A stretch of 64,000 bases of DNA. Source: Ehretia macrophylla (lineage: Eukaryota > Streptophyta > Magnoliopsida > Boraginales > Ehretiaceae). Of this stretch, positions 47,601-61,197 are shown piece by piece. How positions within the stretch are numbered: the stretch's first letter is position 1; each line of letters begins with the position of its first letter. The DNA is taken from positions 46,795,351 through 46,859,350 of the forward strand of contig CM075782.1 of NCBI GenBank assembly GCA_037974665.1, in the 5' to 3' direction. The position numbers and the translations under genes are program-made. Under the pieces are notes generated by a model. It ran no database searches and was not told the DNA's origin. It saw only the letters and a list, made by a program, of their open reading frames with translations.

Positions 47601-48778
47601 AAGATATATGTATATGAATAAATTGGACTTCTATCTATCGAATTAAGCTTTTAGATGAGGCACTCAAACAAATATTCCTAATGGACGTGCAGCATGCGGA
47701 CTGTTTTGTTTATTGTCTCTGTAAGCTGACTTCTGATGGATTTGCTTTGTTTACAGATTGGATGGATTTATGGTTCGGTTACAGAAGACATTTTGACAGG
47801 CTTCAAAATGCATTGTCGAGGTTGGAGGTCAGTGTACTGCACACCAAAGAGACCGGCGTTTAAGGGATCAGCCCCAATCAATCTGTCAGACAGGTTGCAT
47901 CAAGTTCTGCGATGGGCTCTTGGTTCTGTTGAAATTTTCCTCAGTCGCCATTGTCCACTGTGGTATGCCTATGGAGGCAAGCTCAAGTTGCTGGAGAGGC
48001 TCGCCTATATTAACACCGTGGTTTACCCTTTCACTTCTATAGCTCTATTGGCCTACTGCACACTCCCTGCCGTGTGTCTTCTCACTGGAAAATTTATCGT
48101 CCCAACTGTAAGTACTAATACAGTGAGCCAATATTTGTAGTCTTGCACCATCTTTTCAATTCGGCCATTGAGACTTAATCTGAACTCTTTGTGCAGCTGA
48201 ACAATTTTGCTAGCATATGGTTCATGGCCCTGTTTCTCTCCATCATATTGACAAGTGTGCTTGAGCTCCGATGGAGTGGAGTTAGCATTGAGGACTGGTG
48301 GCGTAATGAGCAATTTTGGGTGATTGGAGGTGTGTCAGCACATCTATTTGCAGTCTTCCAAGGCCTTCTCAAGGTTCTTGCTGGAGTAGACACAAACTTC
48401 ACTGTGACAGCAAAAGCAGCGGAGGATTCTGAGTTTGGGGAACTCTACCTTTTCAAATGGACTACTCTGCTCATCCCACCAACAACACTGATAATACTAA
48501 ACATAGTTGGTGTTGTGGCTGGAGTTGCGGGTGCCATTAACAATGGCTATGGCTCATGGGGTCCTCTCTTCGGAAAGCTATTCTTTGCCTTCTGGGTGAT
48601 TGTTCACCTCTATCCTTTCCTCAAAGGTTTGATGGGAAGGCAAAACAGGACCCCCACCATTGTCGTCCTCTGGTCTGTTCTTTTAGCTTCAATCTTCTCA
48701 TTGGTTTGGGTTCGGATTGATCCTTTCTTGCCCAAGCAAACAGGACCTATACTTAAACAATGTGGAGTGGATTGCTAA
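41645..48778 (+). CDS. CESA4: Cellulose synthase catalytic subunit, CESA4 (IRX5) type
   Basis: Twelve exons: 41645-41731, 41873-42077, 42251-42357, 43426-43495, 43599-43752, 44323-44935, 45533-45670, 46110-46235, 46345-46557, 46948-47475, 47757-48107 and 48197-48778; phases agree and give 1057 aa (Arabidopsis CESA4 is 1049, from memory). N-terminal RING-type zinc finger ([29 protein letters not shown]). Two membrane helices follow [11 protein letters not shown]. The GT2 catalytic core holds [22 protein letters not shown] and QVLRW, the D,D,D,QxxRW residues. The class-specific region contains a Cys cluster (WCCCCCGG) and Lys-rich linker. Six C-terminal helices end [16 protein letters not shown], and the terminus LKQCGVDC is typical of CESA4. 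It polymerises UDP-glucose into cellulose in the plasma-membrane rosette with CESA7 and CESA8 in secondary walls. Part of its last exon is duplicated at 55.9 kb. Confidence 0.95.
43003..43054. repeat. Perfect 26-bp tandem repeat in CESA4 intron 3
   Basis: Two identical units, 43003-43028 and 43029-43054, starting ATTAGTCATAATGACATTAC. Probably a recent slippage. Confidence 0.9.
43909..44193. mobile_element. Foldback MITE in CESA4 intron 5
   Basis: 285 bp with terminal inverted repeats GTTATGTAGATATCAGATGC and its complement, flanked by TA on both sides (43907-43908 and 44194-44195), as in Tc1/Mariner-type MITEs. The interior is built from recurring near-palindromes of TGCTCGAGCAGG/CCTGCTCAAGCA and TTAATACTTG units in both orientations, so several hairpins are possible. 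It occupies much of the intron between exons 5 and 6, and the flanking splice sites look intact. Confidence 0.75.
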
Positions 48779-49415
48779 TTGTACTCCTCATTTCCTGAAG
48801 TCTATGGTTGTTATCGATTTTTGCCAATTTTGCAAGCTTTTCTCTTTTGTTGCAAGTTAATATACATATTGTATGTGATCTGTTATAGAACATTAACCAG
48901 CATGTCCACAACAAAAGGAGAAACAAAAACCACTAGCATGTATTCGTTTGCCGAATGTAAGAGCTGTAAGATGCCTTTGATTGAACACTAAGGAAAGATT
49001 TCTATTATGTACTTCTTTGAAAGTTATCAATCAAGACATCAAATTGATTGTGTGCTTCCCTCACTGATCTTTAACCTTAGTATGAGTGATTATTGACACT
49101 ATGTTAAATTATTTCACTGTATGGTTCATGTTTCCGGTTGAACAAGAACTTAGTCATCAGTATCTGTTGGCTCAGCAACCCATACTTATCATCGAAAAGG
49201 TATAACAAATGCTTCCCTTTGCATTGAGGAGACAATATACATCTTGTTTGATTATCTATATTTCGAATCTCTAAAATGAGGGTGATATCTTCATTGAAAA
49301 GGTGTAGCTGGCTGTACATTCAAAGTATAATCTGTGCTAAGGCTAGAAATACATTTGCAACTCACGATACAACTTTTCAGCAAAATTATAAATTAAACAA
49401 CTAGTTCATATTTTT

Positions 49416-52400
49416 CTATTTCTGAAAACTAGTTAACTTGCTTACTTTTATTGTTCCCAATGGTTCGGCAAGGTGCGCCTGAGTTCGGGCAGATAGTTCT
49501 TGCGCAACAGAACGCATGGTAGGTCTGGACTCTGGGTTGGTGCGTGTGCACGCTAATGCCACTGTGACTACAAATACCACTTCTTCTGCTAATCGGCCTA
49601 TGGGAGGTAACAGTCGCTGATCAAGCATATCTTTCAAAAGAATATCTGAATCACTGGGCAACTTTGGTTCGTTCATTGAAGATGATAATGAAGATAGAAG
49701 CTCGCCCGGGTGCCTTCCCATCATAACTTCTAGTGCCACCACACCAAAGCTATAAACATCACACTTCTCCGTCACTCGCATGGTAAGAGCAAGTTCTACA
49801 TGTGAACAATAGAAGAACAATTAGTTCAAATATTCCTGGTCGAAATAACAACACAACAGAAAAAAGATTCAGCTCAATCTAAACAATATTTGTCTGCAAA
49901 ATACTGTAATGCACTTCATTTAATGAGAATTATCTCCTGCTTGATTATTGCAAGCATGTGGAAAACTGTAAAACATTATCCTTTCCTTCCCTAGAGTTTC
50001 TGTGAACTCGTAATTCTTACAAGTTCTCACAAGAAAATGAGATAATCAAAAGATGCATAATTAAATAGTTTAAGTACCTGGAGCTATATATCCATAAGAG
50101 CCAGCAACTGTAGTCCAATTTGATGTATTTGAAATCAGAAGTCTTGCCGTGCCAAAATCTGAGAGTCGTGGCTCGTATTCCATTTCAAGCAGAATATTGT
50201 TCAGTGTTACATCCCGGTGGACAATAGGCGGAGAGCAGTCATGGTGCAAGTAAGCAAGTGCATGAGCCACTCCTTGCACAATTCTCACCCTTGTACCCCA
50301 GACCAGTTCCATTGCATCCTGATCATCATACAGAACTTTCCCTAAGCTGCCTCTTTCAACATATTCATAGACCAAGTACAAACACCCATTCTTAGAACAA
50401 AAACCGTAGAGCTTAATGATATTCCTATGGCGTACTTCTGTCAGAGTCCGGATCTCATTCTCAAAACTGCGGCGATTTGTCAATGGAATGTCACTAGAGT
50501 CGGACATGTTGAGTTTTTTAACAGCCACAATTTGTCCAGTTGTCAATAATGCTCTGTAGACACTTCCAAATCCTCCTCTTCCAATGCAGTACTTCTCGTC
50601 GAAACCTTCAGTTGCTTTGGAAATATCCCCAAATGTAAATTTTCCTTCTCTTTCCCAAATCAGAGATTCAGAATATTCATATTTGTCCGAACTTATAGTC
50701 TCTGCATCGTGCTGCTTGGATTTTCTTCGAAGGACAAGACATCCAACAATAATGCTGAACAAAACTATGAGGCTGACGACCGGAACAATGATAGCAATTA
50801 GAACCTTTTTTCTGTTGCTCTCTGAATTCTCAGCTGTCGAAGTCACTGCACATGTTGATAATCCTTCTGTATTCCCACACAAACCAAAATTGCCAATATA
50901 TGGGTTTCCTGGTGCTCGTTGGAATATGCTACCACTAGGAATAGGTCCAGACAACTCATTGTAGGAGAAATCAATAACACGTAAACTAACCATGTCAGAA
51001 AATCCCGAGGGAATTCTACCTGAAAGAAAATTATGTGACAAATTGAGAATTTCTAATGAAGTAAGCTTTCCCAAACTGGGGGGAATGCTCCCTGAAAGAG
51101 AATTGTTACTAAGATCCAAAAGATACTGTAAACCTTGTAAATTTCCAAGTTCAGGTGGGATCAACCCTGACAAAATGTTGTTGCCCAAGTTCAAGCTCAA
51201 CAAGGTCTCACAATTGCCAAGCTCTTTTGGTATCATCCCTGTGAAATTGTTTGTCGACAAATCAAGGGATTGGAGCTGCACTAAGCTGCCAACATTCTGG
51301 GGAATCTTTCCTGTTAAATGATTGTTGCTCAGATTGAGATTGAACAACTTGCCTAGATTGCCGAGTTCTGCAGGGACTTCACCTGTCAATTCATTTGAGT
51401 CCAACCTTAGGACCCGCAACTGTGTCAAATTCCCTAGCTCAGATGGGATCTCACCAGAGATTCTATTTCTGTCCATCTGAAGATTTGAAAGCTTCTCAAA
51501 TTGTTCCCACTCAAGCGTGAGTTGCCCTGTAAAATTGTTCCCACTAAGAGAGAGGAATACAAGGTCTGGATGAATTCCAAATGCCTCTGAAATATTCCCA
51601 GAGAATTGATTCTCTTCAAGCCTTACTCTAGATAACCTCGAGCAGTTCTTGAAACAACTCGGCAATGGCCCTGTGAAATTGTTCCCATTCGCTGTGAACT
51701 GCTGAAGAGCAAGTCCACTACATAATTCAGCGGGCAGTTCACCAGAAAAGCTATTGTTCGAAAAGCTAACATTCCTCAAGGAAGGAATGTTTTTACCAAG
51801 ATCACTTGGTACATTGCCGGAAAAGCTATTAGTATATAGAGAGAGAACTTCCAGACTACTGAGATTGGAAATACTATCAGGCAACTCTCCACTCAACTGA
51901 TTGGTGTTAATATCAAGTATCAAAAGTGAGGTTAAATTTCCAATCTCAGGTGGAATTCTTCCATTGAGATTGTTGGAGAAAAGTTGTAGAACCTGAAGAT
52001 TTGTCAGATTGCCAACTGTAGGAGGTATCGGACCTGAAAGATTGTTCCCTGAAAGATCCAGACTACCCAAATTTTGCAAGTTTCCAATCTCCGGGGGAAT
52101 GGGGCCTGAGAAGTGATTATTGTACAAGAATAGAAAATTCAGGTTGGTCAGTAGGCCGATTTCAGATGGAATTCGCCCCGTGAAAGAATTGTTTTGAACC
52201 TGAAGTGATGTTAATTCAGTCCAATTTGTGATGAAATCAGGGAAGATCTCACCAGAAAGGGAATTATCAGATAAACCCAAGTCAGACAATCTGGTAAAAT
52301 TTGATAGTGATCTTGGCAATTCTCCAGTAAGCGAATTCTGGGCTAGAGCCAAGTAGGTGAGATTCTTGCATCGGCCAAGCTCAAAAGGAATTGAAGAATT

Positions 52401-53402
52401 AAGACTATTTGTTCGAAGATCTAACCAAGAAAGATTTCTAAGTTGGCCAATGGAAGATGGTATCTCTCCTACAAGTGAATTATTATACATTTCAATAAGC
52501 TCAAGATTGGAGATCGAACCAATAGCATCAGGAATTGAGCCATTCAATCTGTTCCTTCCAAGGTGAAGATATTTTAGCTTGGACAGCTTGGTAAAGTTCG
52601 AGGATACTGGCCCTTCATATGAATTGTCAGTAAGGTTGAGGTACTCGAGCTGTCCCAAATTCGTGAACAACGATTCAGGAATTTGGCCTGTAAACTTATT
52701 GAGTGACAAATCAAGGTAAGTAAGATTCCTGCACCTCAACACGAAATCTGGGAATTCTAAAGAGAGCTCGTTGAGGTAAAAGCTGAGTCGCGTTAACAAA
52801 GGCATGCTCTCGAACTTTGACCAATCAGGCGTCTCTAAATAATTCGATCCAAGGTCTAAGTACCATGCTTTTTGAAGGTTGCTTATTTGGTATGGGACAC
52901 TACCAATAATACTATTGTTATAGAAGCTTACATATTCAAGCTCTGTTAACTTTCCAACTTCTGGAGGTATAATACCATCGAAAAAATTATTACTCAGGTC
53001 CAAGAATGTGAGCTTGGAGACATTACCAATGGTGGAAGGTATCGACCCGCTGAAGTTGTTGCCATTGAGTCTAAAACGGGTGAGATTCGGAAATGAAGTG
53101 AAATTGAGTTGAGCTAGTGTACCTGTGAGGCCTGCACCATTTAAGTTGATCTCAGAAATGGTGGTGCCACCATTGTTGCAGATTAAGCCTGTCCAGTTGC
53201 AGAGGTTTCTGATATTGGAAAGTGACCATGAATTCATCATAGTTGAAGATGACGATGATGATATGCTGTTCTTCCATGTTACAAGAGCTTCTGCTTCTGT
53301 TCTTGGTGATGATGTGATCTGCCATGGAAGTATACAAAGCAGAAGAAGAATATGGAGAAGAAGTAGCCATGGATATCTATCTTTTTTCAAGAATGTTGTC
53401 AT
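49416..53402 (-). CDS. LRR receptor-like kinase (MIK2-like), copy 1
   Basis: Two coding exons on the minus strand, 53402-50078 and 49795-49416, joined within GYIAP-E; 1234 aa. Signal peptide (hydrophobic core [16 protein letters not shown]), LRRNT cap with a Cys pair (CNWTGLIC), a long run of LRR units of the xxLxxLxLxxNxxxGxIPxx plant type, a Cys pair after the LRRs ([11 protein letters not shown]), a transmembrane helix near residue 870 ([20 protein letters not shown]), then a kinase domain with [34 protein letters not shown] and APE. All catalytic residues are present (an RD kinase). The family is that of Arabidopsis MIK2/At1g35710 (LRR XII-like in tomato annotations), plasma-membrane receptors for peptides. 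It converges with CESA4, 637 bp between stops. The exact ligand is unknown. Confidence 0.93.
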
Positions 53403-55917
53403 GTTTCTGCTGTTTTTCTATTCTAAAACTGAGTCAGAAGATTTTCTTGGACAGATGGTAATGTGGAAGAAGTAGAAGTGGCTATGGAAAAACTTAGTCT
53501 ATTGGAATGTAATATAAATATGCATTGATTCATTGTCCACTTTCTCAGTAAACAAATTTGCAGGTGTGAAAACTCATGCGGTTAGTTAAGAGGTGGAGCG
53601 CTTGAGGCGTAACGATGGATTCAAATGAGTTAAGAAGTCAATTTTTTAAAAGCGAGTTTTGATAAATTTTATGTTTGACTAACTTAAATCATCATCTCTC
53701 TGGACAAGATTATGTGTCAAGAGATTTGATACTCCTAGTGTAAACAGAAGGCCTTTTTTTAAATCAATACCGCTATGTTATGTATTTGATTAACCAGAAT
53801 TATATATCATTCAGATAGGATCATGTGTTTAGAAGTTTGACACTATTAGTGTGATCCAAAGGCTTTTGTTGAAACCAATCCGATAAATTATATATTTAAC
53901 TAAGTTGAACCATGTTTCCTTCAAATAAAATTATATGTTTTAAAATTTGACACTCTTAATATAAGTCAAAGGACTTTCTGGGAATACTTTTCCATCAAAA
54001 AATAAAATAATATTTGCAGGTGGGAAACCATTTTGATAGCATTCTAGACTTGAGACTAGTTGTGCAGTATGTCCCGCACTTTCATGGCAACTTAATGGCT
54101 GTTTGACTAATAAAATATTTCACTTGTTATCTAGTCATCTTTAAGGCCTTGACAAAATAACCTTCGGATTGAATGGTCAACAGCTACATCACTCTCTTTT
54201 TTTTGCTTTTATATATGACGAGTAATATATTAAATTCATTTTAAAGTTATAAAATTTATGATAAAATAATATATATTAACACATATTTTAAGTTAATTAA
54301 AAATATAATATTTGTTATAGAATGATTAAGTTCGAATCTAAAATCTTTAACTACCTAACTTTGGATTAAATCACTCTCTTTTGTGTAGTGTATATGGTAA
54401 CGATAGATATTCAAGTTTGTGGTGGATAGAGAGTTGACTTTTGCTTAATCAGAACCGTTGTAGTCAAAGGCCAAAGTTATTGCTATTTGAAATTTTTTTT
54501 TTAATTCAGTAATAACTTAAGATCATACGATATAATCAGTAAGATTTAAATTCATAATTTTTTCTATAATACAAATAACATTAGTACTGAATCAAAGACG
54601 TAGTAACTGCTATTTGAATTTTCTTTTTGGAGTAAACGATTATGGCTTGACCAACGACAACCAACTACAAAACATTAATCATTAAAATATAGTTTTTAAT
54701 AATGACAAGTTGTTGTCTTTCTTTCTTTTTCTTTTTTGTAAAAAGTGGGAACCAATACCAAGTGCTTAAAAGACTTGTCTCTTTCTAATTGTTTTTCTTT
54801 GATTTTTTATGCATATTTTGATGAATTTTATGTGTATTATAGTATTTTCTTAATACATGTGTGTATATATTCTCAGTTCACTAGTATGCATGTGTATATA
54901 TATAATTGGTAATTGAGTTTTCATTCATAAATTCATTTATGTGTACTTTTCTCAAACACACATAAAATATAAAAAGCACCCCCTCAAATTTGGGGGAAAA
55001 ATTCTTTTTTTTTATGCCCTCTTATTTTTTTTTTTTTTTATTCTTTTCTCTTTCCTCATGCTTTTCTCTCTTCATTTTTCACTTCTATTCTCTTATTCTT
55101 AAATAGATTTTCAATTTATTTTTTTATACTTTAGAGACTATTTGTATTTATCATTATATATGAATTTCGATTCGTTTGTTTTTGTAATATTTTTAACATT
55201 TAAGTTAAACTTTTCTAAATTAATTGTACATTTATTTTTTTGAATAATTTTTAAATTGTTTTTATTTTAATTGATTAGTTTGTCTTTAATTAAACAATTC
55301 AGATTCAAATACCCATGAATTTTTTATTTTTAAATATTGTAATCTCTTATCATCAAAATAATAAATGAATGTCTCTATCCCTGACTCCGATTACTGATTC
55401 TGCCACATAGTGTCCCCAAATCCTGGTACCCGGCTCCATGACTTACACACATAATCTTCCTCTTACCTTTTTTTATTTTTTTATTATCTATTGTAATAAT
55501 GATAAGATCTAGATCCTCATATATTCAGATTTGGGGTGGATAGTGAGTTCATGGATCAAAATCATTCGGATAGAATATAATAGAAACTAGTAGAAACTTT
55601 TTTATTTCTCATTTGTTTACGAAGCATCCACTAGTAGAAACTTTACAAGTGTGAAATATTTATGGATCAAATCATTCACCCAAAAACGTGTTGGAGTCAA
55701 CCGCAAAGTTATTGCTGTTTGGATTTCTCGAGTAGGTAGGAAGCATAGAATCATTAGAATATAACTTTGTGCGCGATGGCCAAAGTAATCATTAACCAAG
55801 TAATCTTCATGAGAATATTTGTATTACTTGTGTCTCGTGGCCTAACTTGTCAATGAAACTTATATTTCACATGTGAGAAATAATGTTACTATATTATAAA
55901 CAAAATTTAGAGTTTAG
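53403..55917. other. Upstream region of kinase copy 1, unit-1 right part
   Basis: AT-rich DNA without genes. It corresponds to 60635-64000 of unit 2 and preserves the empty target sites of the two insertions found there (near 54000 and 54770). The end, about 55380-55917, meets the CESA4 fragment of unit 2. Confidence 0.7.
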
Positions 55918-56123
55918 GGTGATTGGAGGTGTGTGTGTCAGCACATGATCTGTTTGCAGTCTTCCAAGGCCTTCTCAAGGTTCTTGCTGGAGTAGACACA
56001 AACTTCACTGTGACAGCAAAAGCAGCAGAGCTTCTTGTTATCGATTTTTGCCAATTTTGCAAGCTTTTCTCTTTTGTTGCAAGTGAATATACATACTGTA
56101 TGCGATCTATGATAGAACATTAA
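55917..56123 (+). pseudogene. Truncated CESA4 3'-end fragment
   Basis: From GGGTGATTGGAGG onward it matches the last CESA4 exon (48318-48423; [19 protein letters not shown] encoded), with a 4-bp GTGT insertion early on. It then jumps at about 56031 to sequence equal to 48805 onward in the CESA4 3' UTR, an internal deletion of about 376 bp. It has no start, catalytic part or membrane helices and is the left edge of duplication unit 2. Confidence 0.92.
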
Positions 56124-56647
56124 CTAGCATGTCCACAAGAAAAGGAGAAACAAAAAACACTAGCGCATGTGTTCATTTGCCGAATGTAAGAGCGCTGTAA
56201 GATGCCTTTGATTGAACACTAAGGAAAGATTTCTATTATGTACTTCTTTGAAAGTTTATCAATCAAGACATCAAATTGATTGTGTGCTTCCCTCGCTGAT
56301 CTTCAACCTTAGTATGAGTGATTATTGACACTACGTTAAATTATTTCACCGTATGGTTCGTTGTTTCCGGTTGAACAAGAACTTAGTCATCAGTATCTGT
56401 TGGCTCAGCAACCCATATTTATCATTGAAAAGGTATAACAAATGCTTCCCTTTGCATTGAGGAGACAACATACATCTTGTTTGATTATCTATATTTCGAA
56501 TCTCTAAAATGAGGGTGATATCTTCATTGAAAAGGTGTAGCAGGCTGTACATTCAAAGTATAATATGTGCTAAGGCTAGAAATACATTTGCAGCTCAAGA
56601 TGCAACTTTTCAGCAAAATTATAAATTAAACAACTAGTTCTATTTTT

Positions 56648-59600
56648 CTATTTCTGAAAACTAGTTAACTTGCTTACTTTTATTGTTCCCAATGGTTCTG
56701 AAAGGTGCGCCTGAGTTCGGGCAGATAGTTCTTGTGCAACAGAACGCATGGTAGGTCTTGACTTCGGGTTGGTGCGTGTGCACGCTAATGCCACTGTGAC
56801 TACAAATACCACTTCTTCTGCTAATCGGCCTGTGGGAGGTAAAAGTCGCTGATCAAGCATATCTTTCAAAAGAATATCTGAATCACTGGGCAACTTTGGT
56901 TCTTTCATTGAAGATGATAATGAAGATAGAAGCTCGCCCGGGTGCCTTCCCATCATAACTTCCAGTGCCACCACACCAAAGCTATAAACATCACACTTCT
57001 CCGTCACTCGCATGGTAAGAGCAAGTTCTACATGTGAACAATAGAAGAACAATTAGTTCAAATATTCTCGGTCAAAATAACAACACAACAGAAAAAAGAT
57101 TCAGCTCAATCTAAACAATATTTGTCTGCAAAATACTATAATGCACTTCATTTAATGAGAATTATCTCCTACTTGATTATTGCACGCATGTGGAAAACTG
57201 TGAAACATTATCCTTTCCTTCCCTAGAGTTTCTGTGAACTCGTAATTCTTACAAGTTCTCACAAGAAAATGAGATAATCAAAAGATGCATAATTAAATAG
57301 TTTAAGTACCTGGAGCTATATATCCATAAGAGCCCGCAACTGTAGTCCAATTTGATGTATTTGAAATCAGAAGTCTTGCTGTGCCAAAATCTGAGAGTCG
57401 TGGCTCGTATTCCATTTCAAGCAGAATATTGTTCAGTGTTACATCCCGGTGGACAATAGGCGGAGAGCAGTCATGGTGCAAGTAAGCAAGTGCATGAGCC
57501 ACTCCTTGCACAATTCTCACCCTTGTACCCCAGACCAGTTCCATTGCCTCCTGATCATCATACAGAACTTTCCCTAAGCTGCCTCTTTCAACATATTCAT
57601 AGACCAAGTAAAAACACCCATTCTTAGAACAAAAACCATAGAGCTTAATGATATTCCTATGGCGTACTTCTGTCAGAGTCCGGATCTCATTCTCAAAACT
57701 GTGGCGATTTGTCAGTGGAATGTCACTAGAGTCGGACATGTTGAGTTTTTTAACAGCCACAATTTGTCCAGTCGTCAATAATGCTCTGTAGACACTTCCA
57801 AATCCTCCTCTTCCAATGCAGTACTTCTCATCGAAACCTTCAGTTGCTTTGGAAATATCCCCAAATGTAAATTTTCCTTCTCTTTCCCAAATCAGAGATT
57901 CAGAATATTCATATTTGTTGGAACTTATAGTCTCTGCAACGTGCTGCTTGGATTTTCTTCGAAGGACAAGACATCCAGCAATAATGCTGAACAAAACTAT
58001 GAGGCTGACGACCGGAACAATGACAGCAATTAGAACCTTTTTTCTGTTGCTCTCTGAATTCTCAGCTGTCGAAGTCACTGCACATGTTGATAATCCTTCT
58101 GCATTCCCACACAAACCAGAATTGCCAATATATGGGTTTCCTGGTGCACGTTGGAATATGCTACCACTAGGAATAGGTCCAGACAACTCATTGTAGGAGA
58201 AATCAATAACACGTAAACTAACCATGTCAGAAAATCCCGAGGGAATTCTACCTGAAAGAAAATTATGTGACAGATTGAGAATTTCTAATGAAGTAAGCTT
58301 TCCCAAACCAGGGGGAATGCTCCCTGAAAGAGAATTGTTACTAAGATCCAAAAGATACTGTAAACCTTGTAAATTTCCAAGTTCAGGTGGGATCAACCCT
58401 GACAAAATGTTGTTACTCAAGTTCAAGCTCAACAAGGTCTCAAAATTGCCAAGCTCTTTTGGTATCATTCCTGTGAAATTGTTTGTCGACAAATCAAGGA
58501 ATTGGAGCTGCACTAAGCTGCCAACATTCTGGGGAATCTTTCCTGTTAAACGATTGTTGCTCAGATTGAGATTGAACAACTTCCCTAGATTGCCGAGTTC
58601 TGTAGGGACTTCACCTGTCAATTCATTTGAGTCCAACCTTAGGACCCGCAACTGTGTCAAATCGCCTAGCTCAGATGGGATCTCACCAGAGATTCTATTT
58701 CTGTCCATCTGAAGATTTGAAAGCTTCTCAAATTGTTCCCACTCAAGCGTGAGTTGCCTCGTAAAATTGTTCCCACTAAGAGAGAGGAATACGAGGTCTG
58801 GATGAATTCCAAATGCCTCTGAAATATTCCCAGAGAATTGATTCTCTTCGAGCCTTACTCTAGATAACCTCGAGCAGTTCTTGAAACAACCCGGCAATGG
58901 CCCTGTGAAATTGTTCCCATTCGCTGTGAACTGCTGAAGAGCAAGTCCACTACATAATTTAGCGGGCAGTTCACCAGAAAAGCTATTGTTCGAAAAGCTA
59001 ACATTCCTCAAGGAAGGAATGTTTTTACCAAGATCACTTGGTACATTGCCGGAAAAGCTATTCGTATATAGAGAGAGAACTTCCAGACTACTGAGATTGG
59101 AAATACTATCAGGCAACTCTCCACTCAACTGATTGGTGTTAATATCAAGTATCAAAAGTGAGGTTAAATTTCCAATCTCTGGTGGAATTCTTCCATTGAG
59201 ATTGTTGGAGAAAAGTTGTAGAACCTGAAGATTTGTCAGATTGCCAACTGTAGGAGGTATCGGACCTGAAAGATTGTTCCCTGAAAGATCCAGACTACCC
59301 AAATTTTGCAAGTTTCCAATCTCCGGGGGAATGGGGCCTGAGAAGTGATTATTGTACAAGAATAGAAAATTCAGGTTGGTCAGTAGGCCGATTTCAGATG
59401 GAATTCGCCCCGTGAAAGAATTGTTTTGAACCTGAAGTGATGTTAATTCAGTCCAATTTGTGATGAAATCAGGGAAGATCTCACCAGAAAGGGAATTATC
59501 AGATAAACCCAAGTCAGACAATCTGGTAAAATTTGATAGTGATCTTGGCAATTCTCCAGTAAGCGAATTCTGGGCTAGAGCCAAGTAGGTGAGATTCTTG

Positions 59601-60634
59601 CATCGGCCAAGCTCAAAAGGAATTGAAGAATTAAGACTATTTGTTCGAAGATCTAACCAAGAAAGATTTCTAAGTTGGCCAATGGAAGATGGTATCTCTC
59701 CTACAAGTGAATTATTATACATTTCAATAAGCTCAAGATTGGAGATCGAACCAATAGCATCAGGAATTGAGCCATTCAATCTGTTCCTTCCAAGGTGAAG
59801 ATATTTTAGCTTGGACAGCTTGGTAAAGTTCGAGGATACTGGCCCTTCATATGAATTGTCAGTAAGGTTGAGGTACTCGAGCTGTCCCAAATTCGTGAAC
59901 AACGATTCAGGAATTTGGCCTGTAAACTTATTGAGTGACAAATCAAGGTAAGTAAGATTCCTGCACCTCAACACGAAATCTGGGAATTCTAAAGAGAGCT
60001 CGTTGAGGTAAAAGCTGAGTCGCGTTAACAAAGGCATGCTCTCGAACTTTGACCAATCAGGCGTCTCTAAATAATTCGATCCAAGGTCTAAGTACCATGC
60101 TTTTTGAAGGTTGCTTATTTGGTATGGGACACTACCAATAATACTATTGTTATAGAAGCTTACATATTCAAGCTCTGTTAACTTTCCAACTTCTGGAGGT
60201 ATAATACCGTCGAAAAAATTATTACTCAGGTCCAAGAATGTGAGCTTGGAGACATTACCAATGGTGGAAGGTATCGACCCGCTGAAGTTGTTGCCATTGA
60301 GGCTAAAACGGGTGAGATTCGGAAATGAAGTGAAATTGAGTTGAGCTAGTGTACCTGTGAGGCCTGCACCATTTAAGTTGATCTCAGAAATGGTGGTGCC
60401 ACCATTGTTGCAGATTAAGCCTGTCCAGTTGCAGAGGTTTCTGATATTGGAAAATGACCATGAATTCATCATAGTTGAAGATGAAGATGATGATATGCTG
60501 TTCTTCCATGTTACAAGAGCTTCTGCTTCTGTTCTTGGTGATGATGTGATCTGCCATGGAAGTATACAAAGCAGAAGAAGAATATGGAGAAGAAGTGGCC
60601 ATGGATATCTATCTTTTTTCAAGAATGTTATCAT
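56648..60634 (-). CDS. LRR receptor-like kinase (MIK2-like), copy 2
   Basis: Exons 60634-57310 and 57027-56648; 1234 aa, same architecture and intron position as copy 1. By eye 27 amino-acid differences separate the two; four are in the first 110 residues, none between about 111 and 557, and the rest lie in the last LRRs, transmembrane part and kinase. All kinase motifs are intact ([29 protein letters not shown]). Several changes alter LRR surface residues (for example [10 protein letters not shown] instead of [10 protein letters not shown]) and one follows the juxtamembrane Lys-rich motif (KQHVAE for KQHDAE). Both copies look functional. Confidence 0.93.
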
Positions 60635-61197
60635 GTTTTTGCTGTTTTTCTATTCTAAAACTGAGTCAGAAGATTCTTTTGGACAGATGGTAATGTGGAA
60701 GAAGTAGAAGTGGCTATGGAAAAACTTAGTCTATTGGAATGTAATATAAATATGCATTGATTCAATGTCCACTTTCACAGTAAACAAATTTGCAGGTGTG
60801 AAAACTCAAACGATAAGTTCAGAGGTGGAGCGCTCGAGGCGTAGGTGAAAAACTTGTTAACGTTGGATTTGAATGAGTTAAGAAGTTAATTTTTTAGAAA
60901 CGAGTTTCGGTAAATCTGACTAACTTGAATCATGATCCCTCTGGACATAACCATGTGTTAAGAGATTTGACACTTTTTGTGTGAGGAAAAGGCTTTTTTT
61001 GAAATCAATACCGTTAAGTCGTGTATTTGATAAATTTGAACTATATTTTATTCAGAAACCTTTGTTAAAACCAACCTCGATAGATTATATATCTGATTGA
61101 GTTAAACTATATATATATTTTTTTAAATTATATATTTTAAAATTTGATACTCTGACTCGAAAAAATTTTTAAGTATACTGTTCCATCATAAAATAAA

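Larger units (their letters stand above)
48318..55917. repeat. Tandem duplication, unit 1
   Basis: Starts inside the last CESA4 exon (GGGTGATTGGAGG at 48318) and runs through the CESA4 3' end, the LRR receptor kinase gene and its upstream DNA to 55917, where the second unit begins with the same CESA4 phrase. The two kinase genes are exactly 7232 bp apart at both exons (49416 to 56648; 50078 to 57310). Confidence 0.92.

Noticed and set aside
50584-51321. Plus-strand frames opposite the kinase genes (also at 57816-58712)
   Set aside because: Antisense shadows of LRR codons; they recur at the same place in both copies simply because the DNA is duplicated.
54895-54920. AT/GT microsatellites (also at 11750-11815, 25110-25140, 63420-63450)
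   Set aside because: Ordinary simple repeats of plant intergenic DNA.
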